This document shows positions 57,197 through 64,000 of a stretch of 64,000 nt of DNA, piece after piece. The translations under genes were made by a program, and so were the position numbers. Source of the stretch: Palsa-465 sp963800475 (lineage in GTDB: Bacteria > Actinomycetota > Thermoleophilia > Solirubrobacterales > Solirubrobacteraceae); NCBI GenBank assembly GCA_963800475.1, contig CAWDAZ010000002.1:434001-498000 (forward strand), in the 5' to 3' direction. Below the pieces are notes generated by a model, which worked only from the letters and a program-made list of their open reading frames with translations, ran no database searches and was not told the DNA's origin. Positions within the stretch are counted from its first letter, which is position 1. The number at the start of each line of letters is the position of its first letter.

Positions 57197-58993
57197 ATGC
57201 GCAAGCCGTCTCGAGCAATCCTGGCGCTGGTCGCGCTACTTTCGTGCCTCGCGCTGGCGGGTTCGATGCTGCCTGCGGGGGCCTCCGCCCGGGTCGTCAG
57301 CTTCCACGGCCAGAAGGTCTCGGTCCCGCCCGGCTGGGCCGTCTACGACCTCGCGCGGCATCCGTCGCTGTGCGTCAGGCTCGACCTCCGCGCCGTGTAC
57401 CTCGGCACGCCGAGCTCCACGCAGCGGTGCCCCGCGCACGTAGTCGGCCGCAGCCGCGCGATCGTGGTCCAGCCGAGTGGCGGCGGCGCGACGGTGCTGC
57501 ACGGCCCCAGGGCGGCCGCGCCGAGCGGCGGCGGCTCCCCGGGCGGCGGCGCCCAGGGACCGGGCACCGTGGGCTCGGTCGCCCCCACGGTCGGCGCGAC
57601 CTTCAGCGGCCTCGGCTTCGACCCGTGCTCGGCGCCGAGCCAGACGCAGATGGCGGCCTGGCTCTCGTCTCCCTACCGGGCGGTCGGGATCTACGTCGGG
57701 GGCGCGAACATGGCCTGCGCGCAGCCGAACCTGACCGCCGGCTGGGTCAGCCAGGAGTCGGCCGCCGGCTGGCACCTGATCCCGACATATGTGGGCCTGC
57801 AGGCCCCCAGCAACAGCTGCGGGTGCGCGGGCATTTCACCTGGGCAGGCGAACGCGCAGGGAACCGCCGCCGCCAACGACGCGATCAAGCACGCGGCGGC
57901 GCTTGGGCTCGGGCCCGGGAACCCGATCTACACGGACATGGAGTACTACCCGCGCAGCGGCGCCAACGGCGGCGCGGTGCTCGCGTACCTGTCCGGCTGG
58001 ACCTCGCGGCTGCACACGGCCGGCTACCTGTCCGGCGTGTACGGGAACTCCGACTCGGTGATCGCCGACTTGCTGACCCGCGAGGGCACCGGCTATCCCG
58101 AGCCCGACGACATCTGGTTCGCGGAGTGGAACGACGCGCAGACGGTCACCAGCTCGTACATCCCGTCCGGATTCTGGATCGGGCACCGGCTGCACCAGTA
58201 CAACGGCGGCCACAACGCGACCTACGGCGGCGTGACGATCAACATCGACTCCGATGCGATGGACGGTGCGACCGGCGCCGCGGGCAGCCTCAGGCTCCAG
58301 GCGCCACCGTTCGCGGACGGCACGTTCGTGGAGGTGTCGGGCAAGCAGACCGTGTACCTGGTCGCCGGCGGCGCGCCGCTCGCCGTCAACGACTGGAGCC
58401 AGTTCGGCGGTCCGCAGCCATACAAGGTGATCTCCAAGACGCAGTTCGACCGGCTCAACCGCGTGCCCGCAAACGGGACGTATCTGAAGACGGTCTGGGG
58501 CTCCCCGTACCCGGTCACCAACGCGTACCGGGTAGCCGGCGGGACGGCGATGCCGATCAGCAGCACGGCGGCCTTCCCGGCTTCGAGCTCGGCGATCCAG
58601 GTCGACCAGTGGGACATCCTGCACGCCCGCAACCCGCTCGCGCACCTGTCGGTGCGCCCGGCCGACGGCACGATCGTCGAGGGGCTCCCGTCCGACACCT
58701 ACTGGGTGTTCCAGGGCGGCCTGCGGCAGACGATCCCGGCGACCTCCGCCGCCACGCAGGTCGACGACAAGGCGCTGGCCGAGTACCCGATGGTTCCGTG
58801 CGTGGTGCCGGCGCTTCTCGGGCTGACGCTCGCGCAGGCCAAGGTCGTCGCGCTCGCGGGGGACTGCACGGTCGGCACGATTCGCAGGTTGCGCACCCCT
58901 GGCCCGCACCAGTATCTGCACGTGGTCAAGCAGTACCCCGGCGCCGGCGCCCGCCGCGCGGCGCTGAAGCCGGTCACGCTGACGCTGAACTAG
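57197..58993 (+). CDS. Secreted DUF1906 (GH25-like) protein with C-terminal PASTA domain
   Basis: 598 aa, signal peptide residues 1-30 (ILALVALLSCLALAGSMLPAGA). After a Gly/Ser-rich linker, residues about 135-360 form the DUF1906/Rv2525c TIM barrel: GLGFDPCSAPSQTQM, YVGGANMACAQP, IYTDMEYYPRS, WFAEWNDAQ. The Cys pair CSAPSQ/CAQP and CGCAG are typical of the actinobacterial form. The C-terminal 60 residues read VVPALLGLTLAQAKVVALAGDC and VVKQYPGAGARR, a PASTA-like domain that binds muropeptides. Role: cell-wall binding or remodelling. ATG 57197 has GGGGAA upstream. The convergent gene starts two bases before its stop ends. Confidence 0.85.
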   Translation: MRKPSRAILALVALLSCLALAGSMLPAGASARVVSFHGQKVSVPPGWAVYDLARHPSLCVRLDLRAVYLGTPSSTQRCPAHVVGRSRAIVVQPSGGGATVLHGPRAAAPSGGGSPGGGAQGPGTVGSVAPTVGATFSGLGFDPCSAPSQTQMAAWLSSPYRAVGIYVGGANMACAQPNLTAGWVSQESAAGWHLIPTYVGLQAPSNSCGCAGISPGQANAQGTAAANDAIKHAAALGLGPGNPIYTDMEYYPRSGANGGAVLAYLSGWTSRLHTAGYLSGVYGNSDSVIADLLTREGTGYPEPDDIWFAEWNDAQTVTSSYIPSGFWIGHRLHQYNGGHNATYGGVTINIDSDAMDGATGAAGSLRLQAPPFADGTFVEVSGKQTVYLVAGGAPLAVNDWSQFGGPQPYKVISKTQFDRLNRVPANGTYLKTVWGSPYPVTNAYRVAGGTAMPISSTAAFPASSSAIQVDQWDILHARNPLAHLSVRPADGTIVEGLPSDTYWVFQGGLRQTIPATSAATQVDDKALAEYPMVPCVVPALLGLTLAQAKVVALAGDCTVGTIRRLRTPGPHQYLHVVKQYPGAGARRAALKPVTLTLN

Positions 58994-59904
58994 AACGGAC
59001 CGGGGCCGGACGAGCCGCCCATCGTGGTCGGACTCGAAAGCACGCACTGCCCCGAGCGCTTGCCGTGGACGGTGTTGGGCTCGGGGATGCGCGGGAACTG
59101 CTGGTTTGGCTTCGCGTCGGCGCTGTCCCAGACCGCGCTGTTGCCCGCGCACGAGAGGTTCCCTCCGATGTGATTGGAGATGATCTCGATTGCGTCCGGA
59201 TCGCCCAGCTTGTCATTGATCATGCTGAGATTGCCGTGAACCAGGACGCGCGCAACCCCGAGCCAGCACGACGTAAGCCCGCTGACGCGAAGGCTTCCGG
59301 CGACCGAGCTGTCCTCGTAGTCGCTGTAGACCGGGGACATCAGCTTCGCGAACGGTCCGCTCTTCGGCGGTGCGCAGCTGAGACCACCACCACCTCCGGT
59401 CTCGCGGATGCTGCCGCCGATCAGGCTGTTGTGGACGATTACCGCGAGCGGCGCGCTCTCGACGATGTTGCCTGACACGCGGACCGCGCTCTTGAGCGTC
59501 GGGTGGTTCGGGTTCGGATCATCGAGGCAGGGGAACCCCGAGCCGTCGGCGTTGACCTTGCAGCCGAGGACCGCGGTGGCGCCCTGGTTGATCACGAGGC
59601 TGCCGGTCACGGTCAGGCTGGACCCGCCTTTGTGCGTACGCTGATTGAGCCCCCACGCGGCCGCCAACGAGGAGCCCCTGGTCACGAGCAGCGTTCCGAA
59701 TACGTGCGCGTTGCCGAATTTCGACGCACAGACGCCCCTCACAACCACGCCGGACGGGTAGCGTCCGCTGAGTACGCCGGGCTTGCCGAACGATCCTGAG
59801 CACACGTACGGGCCGGAAGCAGGAGCCACGGCTGCGGCTGCGCTCAAGGAGACGAGCGCAAGGACGGTAGCGGCGGTCAGAAACAGGCTACGAGTAAGCC
59901 TCAT
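58990..59904 (-). CDS. Exported beta-helix-like protein, hypothetical
   Basis: 304 aa with signal peptide (LFLTAATVLALVSLSAAAAVA). Recurrent short strands ending in Asn or Gly (GTLLVTRGS, GSLVINQG, GNIVESAP, GGSIRETG, GSLRVSG, GNLSMIND, GGNLSCAGN) look like the rungs of a right-handed beta-helix. Six Cys could form disulfides. Function unknown. ATG 59904 has GAGGGG upstream. Confidence 0.75.
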   Translation of the reverse strand: MRLTRSLFLTAATVLALVSLSAAAAVAPASGPYVCSGSFGKPGVLSGRYPSGVVVRGVCASKFGNAHVFGTLLVTRGSSLAAAWGLNQRTHKGGSSLTVTGSLVINQGATAVLGCKVNADGSGFPCLDDPNPNHPTLKSAVRVSGNIVESAPLAVIVHNSLIGGSIRETGGGGGLSCAPPKSGPFAKLMSPVYSDYEDSSVAGSLRVSGLTSCWLGVARVLVHGNLSMINDKLGDPDAIEIISNHIGGNLSCAGNSAVWDSADAKPNQQFPRIPEPNTVHGKRSGQCVLSSPTTMGGSSGPGPF

Positions 59905-60072
59905 CGATACCCCTCAACTTGTTGGCCACTTGATGTGCGGCGCTTCCGGCCCCGAGCGCCCACCGCGCAGGCTAACAGAGCACCGCGCAACGGGCTACGA
60001 GCTTCGCACCGGCACCACCAGCTCCGACGGGTGCTCGGCGCCCTGCGGTGACGCGATCGTCCGTATTTCGTA

Positions 60073-62631
60073 CTAGGCGGCGGGCTCTTCCAGCTCGAGC
60101 TCGTCGGCCCCGGGCTGCCCGTCGTCGGGCCCGTCGTCCTCGCCAACTGCATCGAGCGACTCGATCGCCGCCTCCTCGACGGCGCCGTTCGCGCCCGCGG
60201 CCGCACCTCTATCCGCGGCCGGACCGTCGCCGCTCGACCCCTTGCGCTTGCGCCGCTTGTTCGAGCGCCGCCCCTTCGGGAAGTTGCGCAGCAGCTCGCG
60301 CGCCAGCGCGGCCGGCTTGCGCGCCATCCGTGTGCGGGCGCCGTCGAGCGCCTGCTGCGCCTCGGGCGTATGCGCGAGCGACGCCGCGAGCAGCGCCGCC
60401 GACAGGCGGCGGTCCTGCTGGCGCGCGGCGTGCACGATCCGCCGTGCGTTGCGCGCGTGCGCCGAGCCGCTCGAGTTGACGAGCAGCCCCAGCAGCCGCT
60501 TGGTCTCGGGCCAGCGCTGGACCGCGTACTCCTCGTGAACCTCGCGCGTGTACTCGGCCATCCGCCAGATCCACGCGTTCGCCTGGTCGCGGCGGCCGAT
60601 CCGGCGCTCGGCGAGCGCCTGGAGCATGACCTTGACGCCCTCGCGCCGCTCGTCGCGCGTCCAGCCGGCCATGATGTCGATCGCGGTGTCGAACGCCTCC
60701 GCGTCACGCGAGGAGGCGATCTCCTGCAGCGCGCGCAGCCGCAGCTGCGAGTTGCGGTTGCGTTGCACAGCGGTCAGCAGGAACCGGCGGCGGAGCTCGC
60801 CCTGACGGTCGAAGTGCAGCATCGCCTTCGCGCGCCGCCACCCGTTCGGCGCTACGCGCGCTCCGGCCAACGCCGCCCATACGTGCTGCTCGCCGTAGTC
60901 CAGATGCTCGACTGCGATCCGCCACAGCTCGCGCTCGAACACCTGCGCGCGCCGCTCGGGATCCGGTGTGACCGGGAGTACCCGCCGCTCGACGCGCACC
61001 CGCCGCCCGCGGCCCCGCCGCACCGGGCCGACCACGATCGCCCCGCCGCGGTAAACGTCGCGATCGAGCAGCGAGTGCAGCGTCACGACCGGGTCGTCGT
61101 GCTTGGTAGCGGGATGCACGAAGTCGACGACGATCCCCGCCTCCTTGCCGGGATGCCGGCGCGTGACGCGGCCGACCCGCTGCTGGTAGACGCGCTTGGA
61201 GGCGGTCGGCGCCAGGTGCATGCAGACCGTCGCACGGGGGCTGTTCCAGCCCTCGGCGAGCAGCATCGCGTTGACGAGCACGTCGATCTTGCCGTTCTCG
61301 TAGTCGGCGAGGATCCGCGCCAGCTGGCGCTTGGGCGTCTCGCCCGACACCGCCTGCGCCTTGATCCCGAGCTCGCGGAACGCCTCGGCGACGTTGTTGG
61401 CGTGGCGCACCCCGGCCGCATAGACGACGCCGGGGATGCCGTTGAAGCGGGTCTTGTAGAGGTCGGCCACGGCGATGTTGAACGGCGTCTGGTCCAGCAG
61501 CTCGGCCAGCATCTCCTGGTCGAATTCGGTGTCCACCTCGCCGCGCCGCAGCGGCACCTTGGCGATCGTCCGCACCCCCGGACCCGGCGGGATCCGGATG
61601 CAGCGCAGCGGCGCGATCACGCCGCGCCGGGCGGCCTGGGCGAGATCGAACCGCGACGTCTGGGTCGGGAACAGGTCCGTGACGTGCCGCGCGATCAGCG
61701 CGCCGGTCGCCGTCATGCCGATGAAGATCGGTCCCGCCCACTTGCGGATCGCCGCGGAGGTCTTCTCGCCGAGCGCCGTGTGCGCCTCGTCGCAGATCAC
61801 GATCGTGTAGGCGTCGGAGATCTTGCCGGCGTTCCGAACGAACCACTGGTAGGTCTCGACGGTGACCGGGCCGTTGGCGGCGTCGCGCCCGGCCAGCAGC
61901 GGTGCGTGGATCCGGTCGCGGTAGCCGCGGTCGCGCAGCTCGCCGTTGAACTGGTCGACGAGGTTGCGGCGGTGGGTGAGGATCAGGATCCCGCCGGTCC
62001 GGGAGGCCTCGACGAACCCGAGCGCCGCGACGGTCTTGCCGGCGCCCGTCGCGTGCTCGAACCAGAACCTGCGGTCGGCGTTCGGATCCTCCGGCTGCTC
62101 GTCGAGCTGGACGTCCTCGTCGAGCTCGACCTCTGCGTCCTGCCAGTCCTGAGGCTCCTCGTCTTCGTCTTCGTCTTCGTCCTCCTCATCCGCGTCGCCG
62201 TCGTCGAGGCCGCCCTCCTTCTCACCGGGGATCGCGGACGACGCGAGCTCGGGCACGAGCTGGGCGGGCGCCTTGCCGTTGCCGCTGCCGTTCCCGTTGC
62301 GCTGCTCCTCGGCCAGCAGCGCGGTCAGCGTTCCCGACAGCGCGTCGACCTGGTGCGCCGACAGGACGGTGCCGTCGACCAGATGCGGCTCGTCCTGGGA
62401 CAGCAGCCGTTCGAGCCCGAGCAGCAGCGAGAAGTGGCGGCGCCACTCGACCGACGGCTGGCTGTTTCCGGCCTCGATCTCGACGAGCGCGGCGTCGAGC
62501 GCCCGGCGCCGGGCCGAACCCGGCGCAAGGGCATCCTCGAGGGCCTCGCCCTCGTAGACGAACTGCTCACGGGTGAACAGTTCCGCGCGCGCGATCGCAG
62601 CAGGGTTGGGAAGCGGGGTGGAAACACCCAT
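60073..62631 (-). CDS. DEAD/DEAH-box helicase with polyacidic linker
   Basis: 852 aa. Residues 1-140 form a helical N-domain; 143-182 is an Asp/Glu-rich stretch (about 40 residues, mostly acidic); then Walker A ATGAGKT at 194-200, DEAH at 281-284, MTATG near 307, LAEGWN near 440 and QRVGRVTRRHPGK near 469 (motif VI), a complete SF2 helicase core. The last 300 residues are helical and end in a basic patch (RRSNKRRKRKGSS) plus a Gly/Asp-rich tail. Relatives include type III restriction-like and RecQ-like proteins. Substrate and partner unknown. ATG 62631 opens into a 186-base leader. Confidence 0.85.
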   Translation of the reverse strand: MGVSTPLPNPAAIARAELFTREQFVYEGEALEDALAPGSARRRALDAALVEIEAGNSQPSVEWRRHFSLLLGLERLLSQDEPHLVDGTVLSAHQVDALSGTLTALLAEEQRNGNGSGNGKAPAQLVPELASSAIPGEKEGGLDDGDADEEDEDEDEDEEPQDWQDAEVELDEDVQLDEQPEDPNADRRFWFEHATGAGKTVAALGFVEASRTGGILILTHRRNLVDQFNGELRDRGYRDRIHAPLLAGRDAANGPVTVETYQWFVRNAGKISDAYTIVICDEAHTALGEKTSAAIRKWAGPIFIGMTATGALIARHVTDLFPTQTSRFDLAQAARRGVIAPLRCIRIPPGPGVRTIAKVPLRRGEVDTEFDQEMLAELLDQTPFNIAVADLYKTRFNGIPGVVYAAGVRHANNVAEAFRELGIKAQAVSGETPKRQLARILADYENGKIDVLVNAMLLAEGWNSPRATVCMHLAPTASKRVYQQRVGRVTRRHPGKEAGIVVDFVHPATKHDDPVVTLHSLLDRDVYRGGAIVVGPVRRGRGRRVRVERRVLPVTPDPERRAQVFERELWRIAVEHLDYGEQHVWAALAGARVAPNGWRRAKAMLHFDRQGELRRRFLLTAVQRNRNSQLRLRALQEIASSRDAEAFDTAIDIMAGWTRDERREGVKVMLQALAERRIGRRDQANAWIWRMAEYTREVHEEYAVQRWPETKRLLGLLVNSSGSAHARNARRIVHAARQQDRRLSAALLAASLAHTPEAQQALDGARTRMARKPAALARELLRNFPKGRRSNKRRKRKGSSGDGPAADRGAAAGANGAVEEAAIESLDAVGEDDGPDDGQPGADELELEEPAA

Positions 62632-62817
62632 GGGAATCAGGGATTGCGACGTCTGATGAATGTGAGCCGTCGCGGTACCAAGGCGCGGCTCAGGCAACCT
62701 CGAGAATGAACTCCAGCCCGACGGGGAGAAGCCTCAGAAGCCCACGGCCCCCTCGCCGGACTGGTTTCAGAGGATGAGCTGATTCTAGCGTACCCGGACC
62801 TGGCAAGCTTGTAGTCG
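62632..62817. other. 186-base helicase leader, no gene seen
   Basis: This stretch separates the helicase start from the GNAT gene. It holds no open frame of note, no tRNA and no strong promoter. Short inverted arms near 62640-62730 could fold into an RNA leader, but no known riboswitch is recognised. Confidence 0.4.
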
Positions 62818-63318
62818 GTGAGTGCGACCCTCAAGTACCAGGTCAGGCAGGCGCGCGGCCGGCGGGAGCTCGAGGCGGCGCTCGCGCTCCGATATGAGGT
62901 GTTCTGCGTCGAGCAGGGCGTGCCCCGGCACGAGGAGCTCGACGGCCGCGACGGCGACGGGATTCACCTGGTCGCGATGGAGGAGCCGGATGACTCGGGC
63001 GGCGTCCTATTCGGCGAGGCCGGATGCCAAGCGGACGCCGAGCCCGAGGAGCTGCTGGCCACCTGCCGGCTGCTGCTCGTCGGCCGGACGATCCAGTTCA
63101 GCCGCCTGGCCGTGCGCGCGGACGCGCGCCGGCGCGGGATCGCGACCGCGATGCTGGAGGTCGCCGACGCCGAGTCGCGCGCCGCGGGCGCCCGGAGGGT
63201 CGTGCTGCACGCCCAGACCTACGCCCGGTCGCTGTATGAGAACGCCGGCTACCGGTCGCGTGGGAGCGTGTTCCGCGAGGCCGGAATCGAGCACGTCGCG
63301 ATGGAGAAAGAGCTCTGA
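62818..63318 (+). CDS. GNAT-family N-acetyltransferase (ElaA-like)
   Basis: 166 aa, a full GNAT fold. ALALRYEVFCVEQGVPRHEELD is the ElaA/DUF1842-type N-terminal segment, QFSRLAVRADARRRGIATAML contains the acetyl-CoA loop R-x-x-G-I-A, and ARSLYENAGYRSRG the closing motif. Acceptor unknown. GTG 62818 gives MSATLKY; the spacer to the helicase is 186 bases. galT follows after 16 bases. Confidence 0.85.
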   Translation: MSATLKYQVRQARGRRELEAALALRYEVFCVEQGVPRHEELDGRDGDGIHLVAMEEPDDSGGVLFGEAGCQADAEPEELLATCRLLLVGRTIQFSRLAVRADARRRGIATAMLEVADAESRAAGARRVVLHAQTYARSLYENAGYRSRGSVFREAGIEHVAMEKEL

Positions 63319-63334
63319 GCGAGGCGAGGCGCCC

Positions 63335-64000
63335 TTGCCAGAGGTGAGGATCGACCCGCTCACCGGGCAGCGGTCGATCATCGCGGGAGACAGAGCCGGG
63401 CGTCCGGGCGGGCAGCTGTCCGCCGAGCCGGCGCCGCCGCTCGACCGCGAGCGCGACCCGTTCGCGGACGGCCACGAGGACCGAACGCCGCCGGAACTGT
63501 ACGCGGTGAGGCCGAACGGGGGGCCGCCCGACAGCCCGGGCTGGGTCGTCCGGGTGGTGCCGAACCTGTACCCGGCGCTGCGCGAGGACTCCGAGCCTCC
63601 GGTAGCTGGACGACACGGGCGCGGCCCGAATCAGCGAGGCGGGACGCCGAGCGGGCCGCAAGCCCGCGACGCCAACCCAGACCTGTTCTGGTCGGGCCCG
63701 GCGCGCGGCCACCACGAGGTGATCGTCAACGCTCCCGATCCGGTCGTGTCGCTATCCGACCTGAGCGAGGCCCAGGTGGCGGCAGCGATGGAGGTGTGGC
63801 GCGAGCGGATGCGGACGCACGCGGACGCCGCGTACGTCCATCTGATCGTCAACGAGCGTCGTGAGGCGGGTGCCTCGCTGCCACATACTCACGCGCAGCT
63901 GTACGCGCTCGAGTTCGTTCCCGCCGCCGTCGCGCGCGAGCGCGAGCGGTTCGGCGCATACGCGACCCGGACGATGGGCGGGAACCTGCTCGGCGACCTC
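63335..64000 (+). CDS. galT: Galactose-1-phosphate uridylyltransferase, N-terminal part (cut by window edge)
   Basis: 222 codons are visible and the frame stays open at the right edge. TTG 63335 starts PEVRIDPLTGQRSIIAGDRAGRP, the GalT opening; LIVNERREAGASLPHTHAQLYAL contains the HTHAQ variant of the active-site HPHAQ-type motif, and VVRVVPNLYPAL lies upstream. It moves UMP from UDP-glucose to galactose-1-phosphate in the Leloir pathway. The catalytic His triad appears present; the C-terminal half is outside the window. RBS GAGGCGAGG precedes the TTG. Confidence 0.92.
   Translation, partial: MPEVRIDPLTGQRSIIAGDRAGRPGGQLSAEPAPPLDRERDPFADGHEDRTPPELYAVRPNGGPPDSPGWVVRVVPNLYPALREDSEPPVAGRHGRGPNQRGGTPSGPQARDANPDLFWSGPARGHHEVIVNAPDPVVSLSDLSEAQVAAAMEVWRERMRTHADAAYVHLIVNERREAGASLPHTHAQLYALEFVPAAVARERERFGAYATRTMGGNLLGDL

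Noticed and set aside
1..64000. tRNA, rRNA or small-RNA genes
   Set aside because: No tRNA-like clover arms or rRNA sequence was noticed; gaps are short and GC-rich.

Overview
The window is GC-rich, densely packed DNA from an actinobacterium-like organism. Codons end mostly in G or C, GTG and TTG starts are common, and many genes overlap by ATGA, GTGA or TTGA. The gene content (ECF42 sigma factor with a DGPF protein, MEDS-domain regulator, DUF3107-like protein, eukaryote-type IleRS, DUF3089 and SpoIID proteins, a System I-like ccm cluster beside hem genes) fits a deep-branching class such as Thermoleophilia. That placement is an inference from protein character; no rRNA or other marker is present. 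I saw no rRNA, tRNA, CRISPR array, transposase, integrase or phage gene, so this reads as chromosomal core and near-core sequence. No gene-free gap exceeds 300 bases. The largest are 17058-17340 (iteron-like repeats and a hairpin), 44639-44851 (paired 52-bp repeat) and 62632-62817 (helicase leader).

Layout. 1-4.4 kb: a partial PAS protein diverging from an XRE-MEDS regulator, an ECF42 sigma/DGPF pair with a recognisable ECF42-type promoter, and a DHA2 drug exporter. 4.5-9.9 kb: hydrolase and two half-size TauE proteins on the minus strand, facing a plus-strand run of otsB, a membrane protein, a glycosyltransferase and lgt. 9.4-20.5 kb: YbhB lipoprotein, polX, trxA, a frameshifted DUF4333 lipoprotein, amidase, ileS, a CarH-like MerR regulator with adjacent repeats, an alpha/beta hydrolase and fumC. 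20.6-29.5 kb: second DHA2 exporter, DUF3089 lipase-like protein, two tandem thiamine-diphosphate enzymes, SpoIID protein, 5'-3' exonuclease and a frameshifted exported protein. 29.4-35.5 kb: ychF-PAP2, an exported lipoprotein, mce with a DUF3107-like gene, a short ftsH and pncB.

35.5-45.3 kb: an MFS transporter with a possible regulatory leader, M20 peptidase, hisN-like phosphatase, rarA with a frameshifted C-terminus, GNAT-like protein, aldehyde dehydrogenase, siroheme-type dehydrogenase, moaC, a flippase-like membrane protein, the paired repeat and moaB. 45.3-51.3 kb: one overlapping run of ccmA-B-C-D, hemA, hemC and a cobA-hemD fusion, joining heme export to tetrapyrrole synthesis. 51.3-60 kb: secreted arylsulfotransferase-like protein, Lipoprotein_15 protein, SAM hydrolase, birA, ubiE-like methyltransferase with a UbiA-like partner, a DUF1906-PASTA exoprotein and an exported beta-helix-like protein. 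60-64 kb: a DEAD/DEAH helicase with a polyacidic linker, a GNAT acetyltransferase and the start of galT.

Two patterns cross the window. About nine genes have a TANNNT hexamer 6-9 nt before the start codon and no visible Shine-Dalgarno, as expected for leaderless transcripts. Three genes carry an apparent single extra G that breaks or shifts the frame. The strongest leads for something new are the repeat arrays at 17.2 and 44.7 kb, the half-size TauE pair, the ccm-hem run, the cysteine-rich extension on the siroheme dehydrogenase and the acidic-linker helicase. None amounts to a proven new system from sequence alone.
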